Program-made: the position numbers and the translations under genes
Shown here: one piece after another, positions 41,224 through 49,540 of the stretch
Position numbering within the stretch: position 1 is the stretch's first letter
How the letters are laid out: the number at the start of each line of letters is the position of its first letter
Assembly (NCBI GenBank): GCA_963851325.1
Contig: CAWKOR010000001.1
Span: forward strand, 3,348,001-3,412,000
Reading direction: 5' to 3'
Length of the DNA: 64,000 bases
Origin: DATGKG01 sp963851325
Lineage (GTDB): Bacteria > Desulfobacterota > Binatia > Binatales > Binataceae
The notes under the pieces: generated by a model
Told to the model about the DNA's origin: nothing
The model's database searches: none
Seen by the model: only the letters and a program-made list of their open reading frames with translations

Positions 41224-42747
41224 ATGGCACATGAGGCGCTCGCGATCGCGCCGCTCGACCAGCATAACCTGCGACTGCTCGCGAGCGTGCGGCCCGAGGG
41301 ATGGAAGAATCCCACCCCGGCCTCGCGTTACAACATGGTGGTGATCGGCGCCGGCACCGCGGGCCTGGTCACGGCGGCAGGCGCGGCGGGACTGGGCGCC
41401 AAAGTTGCCTTGATCGAACGCGACCTGATGGGCGGCGATTGCCTCAACTTCGGATGCGTCCCCAGCAAGGCGCTGATCGCGGCGTCGCGGGTGGCGGCGT
41501 CGGCTCGCGATGCAAAACGCTTCGGCGTGATCGTACCCGACGGCGTCCGCGTCGATTTTCCGGCGGTGATGGAACGCATGCGTGCGATTCGCGCCGATCT
41601 CTCCAAGCTCGATTCAGCCGCGCGCTTCCAAAGCCTCGGCATCGATGTATTCCACGGCCAGGCGCGATTTACCGGTCGCGACAGCATCGAGGTTGAAGGC
41701 GCGACGCTGCGCTTCGCGCGCGCAACCATCGCAACCGGCGCGCGCGCGACGGCGCCGCCGATCGAAGGCCTCGCGGACGCCGGCTATCTCACCAACGAAA
41801 CGGTTTTCTCGTTGGGCGAGCTGCCGAAGCGAATGGTCATCATCGGCGCGGGACCCATCGGATGCGAGCTGGCGCAGGCCTTTCGCCGCTTCGGCTCCGA
41901 GGTCACTTTGCTCGAAGTGATGCCGCAAATCCTCATTCGCGAGGATCAAGATGCCGCGAAGCTGATCGAAGCGGCGCTGGTTCGCGACGGCGTGCGCATC
42001 GTGACGAATTGCAAAATCGCGCGCGTGGAAAAGCGCGGCGCTGAAAAAGTCCTGGTCACCTCGCATGACGCCGGAGCCGAAGAAATCGCGGCCGACGAAA
42101 TCCTGATTGGCGCCGGACGCGCCCCCGCGGTCGAAGGCCTCAATCTCGAAGCCGCGGGCGTCGAGTCGGATCGCGCTGCGGGCGTGAAGGTTAATGACTA
42201 TCTCCAAACCGCCAATCCGCACATTTATGCAATCGGCGATGTAGCCTCACCCTACAAGTTCACCCATGTCGCCGACGAGCACGCACGCATCGCGATTCGC
42301 AATGCGCTGTTCTTCGGTCGCGCGAAGGCGAGCGCGCTGATCATTCCATGGTGTACCTACACCGACCCCGAAATCGCGCATGTCGGAATGTACGAGCACG
42401 ACGCCCAAAAGAACGGCATCAAGGTCAAGACCTTCGTGCAGGAACTTGCCGAGGCTGATCGCGCGGTGCTCGACGGCGAAACCGACGGCTTTGTGAAAGT
42501 TCACGTGCAGGACGGCAGCGACAAAATTCTCGGCGCGACGATCGTCGCGAGCCACGCCGGCGATCTGATTTCCGAAATCACCACGGCGATGAAAGCGGGA
42601 CTCGGACTAGGCGGCCTCGCAAACGTGATTCATCCGTATCCGACCCAGGCGGCGGCGATCAAAAAAGCCGGCGACGCCTACAACCGCACCCGCCTGACGC
42701 CGCTCGCAAAGCGCCTGTTCGAGCTGCTGCTCGCCTGGCGCCGCTAG
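41224..42747 (+). CDS. Mercuric-reductase-like FAD-dependent disulfide oxidoreductase
   Basis: A 507-residue pyridine nucleotide-disulfide oxidoreductase. It has the FAD loop VVIGAGTAGLVTAAGAAGLG, redox-active disulfide GGDCLNFGCVPSKA, the NAD(P) loop MVIIGAGPIGCELAQAF, IYAIGDVAS and a dimerisation domain with HPYPTQAAAIKKAGD. The terminal Cys pair of true MerA is absent, so mercury reduction is doubtful and a disulfide or quinone role is as likely. The ATG at 41224 has AGGAGA upstream. A longer in-frame start inside the TVP38 gene gives only antisense-like sequence and was rejected. Operon with TVP38. Confidence 0.93.
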   Translation: MAHEALAIAPLDQHNLRLLASVRPEGWKNPTPASRYNMVVIGAGTAGLVTAAGAAGLGAKVALIERDLMGGDCLNFGCVPSKALIAASRVAASARDAKRFGVIVPDGVRVDFPAVMERMRAIRADLSKLDSAARFQSLGIDVFHGQARFTGRDSIEVEGATLRFARATIATGARATAPPIEGLADAGYLTNETVFSLGELPKRMVIIGAGPIGCELAQAFRRFGSEVTLLEVMPQILIREDQDAAKLIEAALVRDGVRIVTNCKIARVEKRGAEKVLVTSHDAGAEEIAADEILIGAGRAPAVEGLNLEAAGVESDRAAGVKVNDYLQTANPHIYAIGDVASPYKFTHVADEHARIAIRNALFFGRAKASALIIPWCTYTDPEIAHVGMYEHDAQKNGIKVKTFVQELAEADRAVLDGETDGFVKVHVQDGSDKILGATIVASHAGDLISEITTAMKAGLGLGGLANVIHPYPTQAAAIKKAGDAYNRTRLTPLAKRLFELLLAWRR

Positions 42748-42816
42748 GTTGCATCTCTATGCGCGTTTTGACCTAATATGCCCGTTAGCGCATAGTCGAA
42801 ATGAGACGCCATACAC

Positions 42817-43190
42817 ATGTCCTTGAAGCCGATTATCCGGGTGCGTAGCAGTCTCGAGGATTTGAAGAGATTTCCCGGACCGGCGCAGCGTCACCTCGGC
42901 TTTGCCCTCAAGTCCGCTCAAGCAGGGGAAAACATCCGAATGCGAAACCAGTGAGACGATTTGGTGGCGGGGGCGTTCTGGAAATCGTCGAGGATTTCGA
43001 CGGCAACGCATAGCGCGCCGTTTATACTGTAAAGTTTGAAGAAGCTATTTACGTTCTCCACGCCTTCCAGAAAAAGTCGAGATCCGGGATTTCGACCCCG
43101 AAGCGTGAAATCGAGCTGGTTACAGAACGTTTGAAGCGAGCCAAGGAAATGCATATTTGGAACCAGGAGAAATCTGATGCGCGGCGTTAA
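42817..43190 (+). pseudogene. Inactivated HigB/Gp49-like toxin gene
   Basis: From ATG 42817 the frame reads MSLKPIIRVRSSLEDLKRFP and LGFALKSAQAG, then shifts near 42924-42930; the adjacent frame continues KHPNAKPVRRFGGGGVLEIV, EDFDGNA, a TAG at 43011-43013 where the family usually has Tyr, and RAVYTVKFEEAIYVLHAFQK to a TAA at 43190. One G lost from the G-run explains the shift. Both lesions should abolish the toxin. The downstream antitoxin frame is intact and overlaps by 14 bases, the usual order for this toxin family. Confidence 0.8.
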
Positions 43191-43515
43191 ATTTACTGAC
43201 TACAAGACCAGCAGCGGAAATGTGTTCAGAGATCTAGAACTTCCCGATGCCGAAGAACTCGATACCAAAGCGAATCTCGCGATCGAGATCGCACGCATTA
43301 TCCGAAAGCGGGATCTGACTCAAATCGACGCCGCGCGAATACTTGGAATCGATCAACCCAAGGTATCTGCAATCGTGCGCGGACGACTCGAGAAATTCTC
43401 AGTCGAAAGACTTTGTGAACTGCTCACCCGGCTCGGTTGCGACATCGACATTCGCATCAGGGAAAGGCGTGCGAAGACTATCGGCAGGTTGAGGGTCAGC
43501 CTCAGCGTCGCGTGA
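43177..43515 (+). CDS. XRE-family antitoxin (HigA2-like), partner of a dead toxin
   Basis: A 112-residue helix-turn-helix protein with the start FTDYKTSSGNVFRDLELPDAE and the helix-turn-helix LTQIDAARILGIDQPKVSAI, RGRLEKFSVERLCELLTRLG, typical of antitoxins paired with Gp49-like HigB toxins. No lesion is seen, so it may still bind its promoter and act as a free regulator or as an anti-addiction partner. The ATG at 43177 has CAGGAGAAA six to twelve bases upstream, inside the toxin remnant. Confidence 0.88.
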   Translation: MRGVKFTDYKTSSGNVFRDLELPDAEELDTKANLAIEIARIIRKRDLTQIDAARILGIDQPKVSAIVRGRLEKFSVERLCELLTRLGCDIDIRIRERRAKTIGRLRVSLSVA

Positions 43516-43522
43516 TGTCGAT

Positions 43523-44836
43523 TTAGCTTCCTGCGCGCGCGGTTTTCATCAAAGGGGCGAGCGCGGCGGCGAGGAAGGGCTTCGCCTCGCTCGTGATGTC
43601 GAGGCTCGGGTCGAGCTTCTTGCCCAGTCCTTCGCACACCATCATCGAGACATTGAGCACCGTGTAGCGCCCGTCCAGACGCATGCCGTAGCGGCGATAG
43701 ATGTCAAAGAATTTCCCGATCGCGACCGACATTTCGATTTCACCGAGCGGCTGGTTGACGAAGCGCGCGAGGTACTCGCTGATTTCGCGCTCATACGCCG
43801 CATAGTCGAAATCGAGGTTATGCTGGGTGAGGTCGTACATCTGTTTCGCCAGCTCGCGGCCCATTCCGTTGGCCATGTAGAACATGGTCTGCGCGAACAA
43901 CAGGCGGTCTTCGTCGGTCAGCTCCGCGGTCAGCCCGAGGTCGAACAGCGCGATGCGATTATCGCGCATGAAGCGGATGTTGCCCGGATGCAAATCGGCG
44001 TGGATGAAGCCGTCGATGAAGGTCATCTTGCAAAACACCCGCATGCCAAGGCCCGCGACCTTTTTCGGATCGATTCCGGCCGCGGCAAGATCGCGCTCGC
44101 GATAGCCCTCGACGAATTCCATCGTCAGCACGCGCTCGCTGGAGAGATTTTCGTAGACGCGCGGAAACACGACATACGATTCGCCGGCGAAGTTGGCGCG
44201 GAAGCGCAGGTTGTTGGCGGCCTCGCGCCGGAAATCGAGCTGGCGATTGATCGCATCGCAAAACTGTCGCGCCGACTCGACCGGCGAAACCATCCGCATC
44301 GAGGGAATCAGCTCGAGTGCGCGCGCGACGCCGAGGATGATCGCGCGATCGAGCACGGCCCATCGCGCAATCGACGGACGCCGCACCTTAATCGCGAGCG
44401 GCGCGCCGCTTCCTTTCAGCTTCGCGCGATGGACCTGCGCAACCGAGGCCGACGCGATCGGGGTCGCATTAAAATCGTCGAAGAGCTCATCGACTGGCCG
44501 GTGCAAGTCCTCCTCGATGATGCGTCTGACTTCCGCGACCGGGAACGGCCGCACCTCTTCCTGCAGCCTGACTAGCTCCGCGATGATCTCCGGCGGCAGC
44601 AGGTCGGGCCGGGTGCTCATGATCTGGCCGACCTTGACGAAGGTGGCGCCGAGGCCTTCCAGCATCAGGCGGAGCGCGCGGCCCAATGCGCGCAATGCGG
44701 CCGGCTTGCCGAAGCGTCGGTCGCGGATGCTTTCGGCGATGAAGCGCCAGCAGAAAACGGAGACGCCGATTGCGCCCCAGATGATCATCTGGAGCGTGCG
44801 AAATGTGATGGAGATAGCCCGGTAGATGGCGTTCAT
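43523..44836 (-). CDS. UbiB/ABC1 (AarF)-family atypical kinase
   Basis: A 437-residue member of the UbiB/ADCK family, needed for ubiquinone biosynthesis or other isoprenoid lipid handling. It has the K-x-G-Q motif TFVKVGQIMSTRPDLLPPE, the A-rich loop PIASASVAQVHRAKL, LAIKVRRPS with the invariant Lys, FIHADLHPGNIRF and the D-x-G-like LFDLGLTAEL. The N-terminal hydrophobic segment suggests membrane association. It is not next to other ubi genes. The cold-shock gene follows upstream on the same strand with 42 bp between. Confidence 0.92.
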   Translation of the reverse strand: MNAIYRAISITFRTLQMIIWGAIGVSVFCWRFIAESIRDRRFGKPAALRALGRALRLMLEGLGATFVKVGQIMSTRPDLLPPEIIAELVRLQEEVRPFPVAEVRRIIEEDLHRPVDELFDDFNATPIASASVAQVHRAKLKGSGAPLAIKVRRPSIARWAVLDRAIILGVARALELIPSMRMVSPVESARQFCDAINRQLDFRREAANNLRFRANFAGESYVVFPRVYENLSSERVLTMEFVEGYRERDLAAAGIDPKKVAGLGMRVFCKMTFIDGFIHADLHPGNIRFMRDNRIALFDLGLTAELTDEDRLLFAQTMFYMANGMGRELAKQMYDLTQHNLDFDYAAYEREISEYLARFVNQPLGEIEMSVAIGKFFDIYRRYGMRLDGRYTVLNVSMMVCEGLGKKLDPSLDITSEAKPFLAAALAPLMKTARAGS

Positions 44837-44878
44837 GTTCCGCTGACTACCGGAAATAATTTGCGGAGCGCGCGGAAG

Positions 44879-45082
44879 CTATCCGAGGCGAAGGTTGAAC
44901 GCCTGCGGTCCTTTCTCGCCCGGGCGCACATCGAATTGCACGCGCTCTCCGTCGCGCAAATCCTCGAAGTAGACTTTTGGCGACAGTCGGGAGCGATGGA
45001 AAAACACCTCGTCGCTGCCGTCGTCCGGCGTGATGAAGCCGAAACCCTTGTCCTTGACCACCTTCTTTATAGTCCCGGTCAT
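44879..45082 (-). CDS. Cold-shock-domain protein
   Basis: A 67-residue CspA-family protein that binds single-stranded nucleic acid. RNP-1 is DKGFGFITPDD and RNP-2 is DEVFFHRSRL, followed by QFDVRPGEKGPQAFNLRL. It is a stand-alone protein, unlike the fused cold-shock domain at 15978. The ATG at 45082 lies next to family-B repeats. Confidence 0.93.
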   Translation of the reverse strand: MTGTIKKVVKDKGFGFITPDDGSDEVFFHRSRLSPKVYFEDLRDGERVQFDVRPGEKGPQAFNLRLG

Positions 45083-45090
45083 AATTAATA

Positions 45091-45275
45091 TCCCTCGACT
45101 CCGCTGCGCTCCGCCTCGGGTACGCCTGCGGCGTGGCGCAGCGCGCCCCCTTCGGGCCTCTACCTTGGCCTCTTCCTGTATTTCGAACTACCGCGTCTCT
45201 TTTGTATCCCTCGACTCCGCTGCGCTCCGCCTCGGGGCGGCTGCGCCGCGGCGCTGCGCGCCCCCTTCGGGCCTC
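45091..45275 (+). repeat. Family-B repeats, two plus-oriented copies
   Basis: Copies at 45091-45160 and 45207-45275 share TCCCTCGACTCCGCTGCGCT, CCGCCTCGGG and GCGCGCCCCCTTCGGGCCTC. Two reverse-oriented copies lie at 45620-45798, so the small gene between is bracketed by inverted pairs. Short inner complementarities would allow hairpins. Confidence 0.85.
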
Positions 45276-45361
45276 ATCCTCACTCCGTCGGAGTATGGTT
45301 GAGGTTACGACGCGCGCGCCCTATGTAAAAGAGTACCGAAACCGCGCGATGCGAGGGATGT

Positions 45362-45583
45362 GTGCTCAAAGCAGTTACGCTCAAGGAAATCGAAAAAATT
45401 TTCACCGTCATCGAGCCGATGGGCATTTCGCGCGAGGCAGTGGTAATTCCACTACGCACGGAGACTCCCGGCCGTGTCAGCATCGACAAGGCCGGCAAGC
45501 TGGAGATCGTCGTCGAACGCGATGCTGACTTCGATGAATGGATACAAGGCCTCGAGGCGAAGATTCGCGCGGTGATGGACTAA
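45362..45583 (+). CDS. Small hypothetical protein
   Basis: A 73-residue protein starting at GTG 45362, with a purine-rich GAGGGA five bases upstream. The sequence (IEKIFTVIEPMGISREAVV, RVSIDKAGKLEIVVER, DADFDEWIQGLEAKIRAVM) has good alternation of hydrophobic and charged residues and reads as a compact alpha/beta domain. I know no family for it. It is bracketed by inverted family-B repeats and may belong to a small mobile unit. The reading frame is the only convincing one in the interval. Confidence 0.5.
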   Translation: MLKAVTLKEIEKIFTVIEPMGISREAVVIPLRTETPGRVSIDKAGKLEIVVERDADFDEWIQGLEAKIRAVMD

Positions 45584-45619
45584 ATGAGAGGCGACATCAA
45601 CTGCTCGGGCTGCTCGATT

Positions 45620-45798
45620 GAGGCCCGAAGGGGGCGCGCAGCGCCACGCCGCCGGCGTACCCGAGGCGGAGCATAGCGGAGTCGAGGGAAACGAACGTCA
45701 GGGGTGATTCGAGGGACCGGAAAAGGCTTCGGCGAGGCGCGCAGCGGGCGCAGCCGCCGCGCAGCGGCCCCGAGGCGGAGCGCAGCGGAGTCGAGGGA
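45620..45798 (-). repeat. Family-B repeats, two minus-oriented copies
   Basis: Copies at 45620-45689 and 45734-45798 are reverse complements of those at 45091-45275 (GAGGCCCGAAGGGGGCGCGC ... CGGAGTCGAGGGA). The second ends ten bases before the MaoC start codon and may form part of its leader. Confidence 0.8.
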
Positions 45799-45807
45799 AA
45801 ACTATAA

Positions 45808-46263
45808 ATGTCCAACTATCTCGAAGACTTCAAAGCGGGCCAGGTCTTCAAGCATTGGCCCGGCCGCACCATCAGCGAGGTCGACAATACCTGGTTCACC
45901 CTGCTGACGATGAACACCAACCCGATCCATTTCGATGCGGCCTACGCGGCCAATTCGCAGCATGGCAAATGCCTCGTCAACGGATTGCTGGTACTCGCGA
46001 TCGTGGTCGGCATGAGCGTCAAGGATATCAGCGAGACCGCGATCGCCAATCTCGAATATGAATCGGCGCGTCACACCGGACCCACCTTTGCCGGCGACAC
46101 CTTGTATTCGGAAACCACCGTGCTCGAAGTCACGCCGTCGACCAGCAAGAACGATCGCGGCATCGTGTACGTCGAGACTCGCGGCTTCAACCAGAAAAAC
46201 GAGACCATCATGATGTTGCGGCGCAAGGTTCTGATTCCGCGCCGACCTGCGGCCCGCATCTAG
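45808..46263 (+). CDS. MaoC-family acyl-CoA hydratase (mesaconyl-CoA hydratase-like)
   Basis: A 151-residue hot-dog protein. The active-site pattern is in TLLTMNTNPIHFDAAYAANS (N-x-x-H here in place of the more usual D-x-x-x-x-H), with LVNGLLVLAIVVGMSV following. This resembles mesaconyl- or 2-methylfumaryl-CoA hydratases, where the nearby Asp/Asn differs. It directly precedes the mannosidase gene, with 7 bp between them, which suggests co-transcription but no obvious functional link. It stands apart from the MaoC pair at 27.8-28.7 kb. Confidence 0.85.
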   Translation: MSNYLEDFKAGQVFKHWPGRTISEVDNTWFTLLTMNTNPIHFDAAYAANSQHGKCLVNGLLVLAIVVGMSVKDISETAIANLEYESARHTGPTFAGDTLYSETTVLEVTPSTSKNDRGIVYVETRGFNQKNETIMMLRRKVLIPRRPAARI

Positions 46264-46270
46264 TAGCCCG

Positions 46271-49072
46271 ATGGACCACCTGTTTTTCGTCGTCCACACG
46301 CATTGGGATCGCGAGTGGTATCAGCCATTTCAGCAGATGCGCGCGCGCCTGGTGGCGATGACCGATCGCATGCTGCCGCTGGTCGAATCCGGCAAACTCC
46401 CGCATTTCCATTTCGACGGCCAGACCATCGTGCTCGACGACTATCTGGAGATTCGCCCGGCCAATCGCGCACGCCTCGCAAGGCTGATCAAGTCGGAGAA
46501 AATCGCCATCGGCCCATGGTATGTGCTCGCCGACAGCTTCCTGGTCAGCGGCGAGGCCCTGATTCGCAACCTCGAAATCGGCATCGCGACCGCGCGACGC
46601 TTTGGCCGTCCTCTCGAAGCCGGTTATCTCCCCGATCAGTTCGGGCACATCGCGCAGATGCCGCAAATCCTCGCCGGCTTCGGCTTCAAGACCGCCGTGC
46701 TATGGCGCGGGGTTCCCCGCGAGATCGATCGCAACCGCTTCATCTGGGAGGCGCCCGACGGCAGCCGGGTTTTCACCGTGTATCTCCCCTTCGGCTACTC
46801 CAACGGTGCGAACCTTCCGCTCGACTCGGCCGATGCGCTGCTTCATCGCGTCGGCGAGATCGCCTTGCGCGAGCGTCGGTTTGCTGACGGTACGCCGATC
46901 CTCGTGATGAACGGCACCGATCACGCGCCGCCGGATCCGCGATTGATGGATCGCATCGCTGAGCTTGCGGGTCGCGACGAGCTGGGCTTCGAGGTTGGTC
47001 GCCTCGAGGATTACCTCAAGCGGCTTTCCGAGGCGCCACTCGACGGTGTCCCGACGCATCATGGCGAGTTGCGGTCGCCGAGCCGGGCTCATCTGCTGCC
47101 AGGCGTTACCTCAGCTCGGAGCTGGATCAAGCAGCGCGACTTCGCCAATTGCGCGCTGCTCGAACGCTATGCCGATCCGCTCGCCGCACTTGCGAATGCA
47201 GACGGTCGCGGCGCCGGCCTGAGCGATTTCCTCGACCACGCCTGGCGCACCGAGCTTCAGAATCATCCGCACGACTCGATTTGCGGATGTTCGGTCGATC
47301 AGGTTCACGAGGACATGAAGTACCGATTCGATCAGGCCGCGATGCTTGGCGAGTCGGTAGTACATCTCGCTTCAAAGGCGCTGCTCGACGGCGGCAGTGG
47401 ACCGCCGATACTCGCGGTGTTCAATCCCACGTTCGCGCGCCGCGGCCTGGTGTCCGGCGAAATCGAGCTCGACGAGGGCGACTACGTCGTCATCGACAGC
47501 GGCGGCAATCGGATCCCGCTCGCAATCGAGCACACGGGCGCCGAGCGTGCTTTTGAAGTGACCCTGCCGGCGGCCGAGTTCAAAGCGATGGTTGCCACGC
47601 TCAGTTCTCCGCAGTTGCTGGGACGTACTATCCATCGCTTCCAGCTTCGCGCCGCCGACGACCGGATTGAACTGGAACTATCGCTCAGCCGTTCTGCCTC
47701 CACCGAGCTCGACCTCGCGCGGTTCCGCGACGATATCCGAAGCCGGGTGCCCGACGGCGGCAATATCCTTATCCGAGGCAGCACGCTCGGACGCGCGCAG
47801 GTCAGCTTTATGGCGAATGATCTGGCGCAGGCGGGTTTTTCATTCTATCGGCTGATGAAGGAAGAAAAGCAGGTCGGCGGACCTGTCTCCGACCAGCACT
47901 CGCGTATCGAAAACGAGTTCTATCGCGTGCAGGCCGGAGCGCGAGGTCTGCTCGTCCTCGATAAGGAAAGCAACCAAACCCTGGAGCTTCATTTCGAGGA
48001 CGAAGGCGACCGTGGCGACGAATACAACTTTGATCCGGTTGAGGATGACGCGCCGATTTCGGTACCTGGGGGCGTCGGCGTCGAAAGCCTGGAAGCGCGC
48101 GGCGCGCAAGGCAGGATGCGGCTGCGACTCGATTTCGAAATTCCGGCTGCACTGGCCGCCGATCGCCGGCATCGCACCGACCAGAGGATTGCGCTGCCGA
48201 TTACCCTGACGGCGACCGTCCACGCGGGTTTGAAACGAATCGACCTGAGCGCCGAGGTCCGGAATCGCTCGCGAGATCACCGACTTAGAATCGCACTGCG
48301 AACACCGGTTCACACCGACGCCGCTATCTCAGACACCAGTTTCGGCATGGTCCGCAGGCCATTGACGCCGACCGAGCCGCGCGGCACCGAGGTCATCTAC
48401 CCGACCTTTCCGCAGCGCACCGTCACCATGGTCGAGTCGGATGCGCTTTCGGTAGCGCTGATGAGCCGCGGCATCTACGAGGCCGAGGTGCGCTCCGGTG
48501 AAGACGGCGCAACCCTGCTCCTTACGCTGCTGCGATGCGTGGGATGGCTCTCGCGCTCGGACCTGGCGACGCGCGACGGCGGCGCGGGACCCGAATTCGA
48601 GACGCCGGGGGCGCAAGAGGAGGGCGGGCATACATTTCAATTTGCGCTGACGACCTACCGCGGCGGCTACCTCGAAGCTGAGGCAATGTCGCAAATCGCC
48701 ACGTACAGCTTCCCGCCGCGAGTCTTTTCGACACGCGCGCCGTCCGTTCCGGTTGCATCGATGCTACTTTTTTCCTGCGATAATCCACACATCATATTTT
48801 CGACGGCGCGACCCCTGGGTGGTCGAAACGCGTACGTGGCGAGGGCGTTCAGCATTTCGCCCAGGCCGGAGACGGCGCGGTTCGGCTTCGGCGAGGGGCG
48901 TAGCGGGCGGATGGTCGATCTCGCGGTACGGCGGTTGCACCATTCGGGTGTGCGGCGCCTGCGGGAGGGACGACTGGAAGTGAATCTGCGTCCGTTCGAG
49001 ATCGTCACGTTCAGAGTCGCCTCCCAAGGGCGGCGCGCAAAAAATTTGCCCCAACCGTCGCCAAAGGATTGA
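46271..49072 (+). CDS. Glycoside hydrolase family 38 alpha-mannosidase
   Basis: A 933-residue retaining alpha-mannosidase without a signal peptide, so probably cytoplasmic. The zinc-binding H-T-H-W-D-R-E-W at 9-16 and the nucleophile region GYLPDQFGHIAQMPQIL, with D122, are diagnostic. HDSICGCSVDQVHEDM holds another metal-binding His. The C-terminal 450 residues are beta-rich, as in the family. It would trim alpha-mannosides of unknown origin. The ATG is 7 bp after the MaoC stop. Length fits GH38 enzymes of the bacterial type. Confidence 0.92.
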   Translation: MDHLFFVVHTHWDREWYQPFQQMRARLVAMTDRMLPLVESGKLPHFHFDGQTIVLDDYLEIRPANRARLARLIKSEKIAIGPWYVLADSFLVSGEALIRNLEIGIATARRFGRPLEAGYLPDQFGHIAQMPQILAGFGFKTAVLWRGVPREIDRNRFIWEAPDGSRVFTVYLPFGYSNGANLPLDSADALLHRVGEIALRERRFADGTPILVMNGTDHAPPDPRLMDRIAELAGRDELGFEVGRLEDYLKRLSEAPLDGVPTHHGELRSPSRAHLLPGVTSARSWIKQRDFANCALLERYADPLAALANADGRGAGLSDFLDHAWRTELQNHPHDSICGCSVDQVHEDMKYRFDQAAMLGESVVHLASKALLDGGSGPPILAVFNPTFARRGLVSGEIELDEGDYVVIDSGGNRIPLAIEHTGAERAFEVTLPAAEFKAMVATLSSPQLLGRTIHRFQLRAADDRIELELSLSRSASTELDLARFRDDIRSRVPDGGNILIRGSTLGRAQVSFMANDLAQAGFSFYRLMKEEKQVGGPVSDQHSRIENEFYRVQAGARGLLVLDKESNQTLELHFEDEGDRGDEYNFDPVEDDAPISVPGGVGVESLEARGAQGRMRLRLDFEIPAALAADRRHRTDQRIALPITLTATVHAGLKRIDLSAEVRNRSRDHRLRIALRTPVHTDAAISDTSFGMVRRPLTPTEPRGTEVIYPTFPQRTVTMVESDALSVALMSRGIYEAEVRSGEDGATLLLTLLRCVGWLSRSDLATRDGGAGPEFETPGAQEEGGHTFQFALTTYRGGYLEAEAMSQIATYSFPPRVFSTRAPSVPVASMLLFSCDNPHIIFSTARPLGGRNAYVARAFSISPRPETARFGFGEGRSGRMVDLAVRRLHHSGVRRLREGRLEVNLRPFEIVTFRVASQGRRAKNLPQPSPKD

Positions 49073-49111
49073 TCGACAAAAAATTTGCGCTACATTTGCT
49101 TTCGCGCTGGT

Positions 49112-49139
49112 GCTCCGCGACCGCAAAAAACCGCGGAGC
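49112..49139 (+). other. 8-bp perfect hairpin in leader of small gene
   Basis: GCTCCGCG at 49112-49119 pairs with CGCGGAGC at 49132-49139 over a 12-nt A-rich loop. It lies 40 bp after the mannosidase stop and 50 bp before the next start codon, so it may be a terminator or a leader structure. There is no T-run. Confidence 0.35.
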
Positions 49140-49188
49140 CAAGGATCGAAAGAAGGAAAATTCGCATGAGGGAGCGTTAGGGAAAAGA

Positions 49189-49404
49189 ATGGCCGAGCAA
49201 GTTGCGGTGATCCGCACCGTCTACGATTATCCCGTCGCCGCGCATCTTTGCACCGATGGAATCGTACACAACATCAAACTGGTTCGCCGCAATGGCAGCC
49301 AGCCCCAGGGCACTTGCAGCCAGTGCCAGACCTCGTTTCAGTACGTCAAACCGAAGGCCTCGCCCGTTCGTCATTTTGACGAGGGCGGCGCTACGCACTT
49401 CTAG
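49189..49404 (+). CDS. Small cysteine-containing hypothetical protein
   Basis: A 71-residue protein. It has one Cys in HLCTDG and a pair in GTCSQCQTSFQYVKP, which could bind zinc. The start ATG at 49189 is chosen over an in-frame ATG at 49069 because AGGGAAA lies right before it and the intervening codons are poor. No family is recognised. It lies alone between the mannosidase and the secreted-protein gene on the other strand. Confidence 0.55.
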   Translation: MAEQVAVIRTVYDYPVAAHLCTDGIVHNIKLVRRNGSQPQGTCSQCQTSFQYVKPKASPVRHFDEGGATHF

Positions 49405-49455
49405 ACCTGCGCGAGTGCGAACCCTCGCGCTCGCAATGCCTTAAATTTTTAACGG

Positions 49456-49540
49456 GACTCCGCCGCACTCCGAGTGACGCCAGGCTTCGGACTACGCGCT
49501 GCTCCGCCCTCGGAGCGGCTACGCCCGCTTCGCGCCTCAT
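49456..49540. repeat. Degenerate family-B-like repeat
   Basis: ACTCCGCCGCACTCCG and CTCCGCCCTCGGAGCGGC followed by CGCTTCGCGCCTCATC resemble the family-B repeats of 45.1-45.8 kb with many changes. Sequence identity was judged by eye only. Confidence 0.35.
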
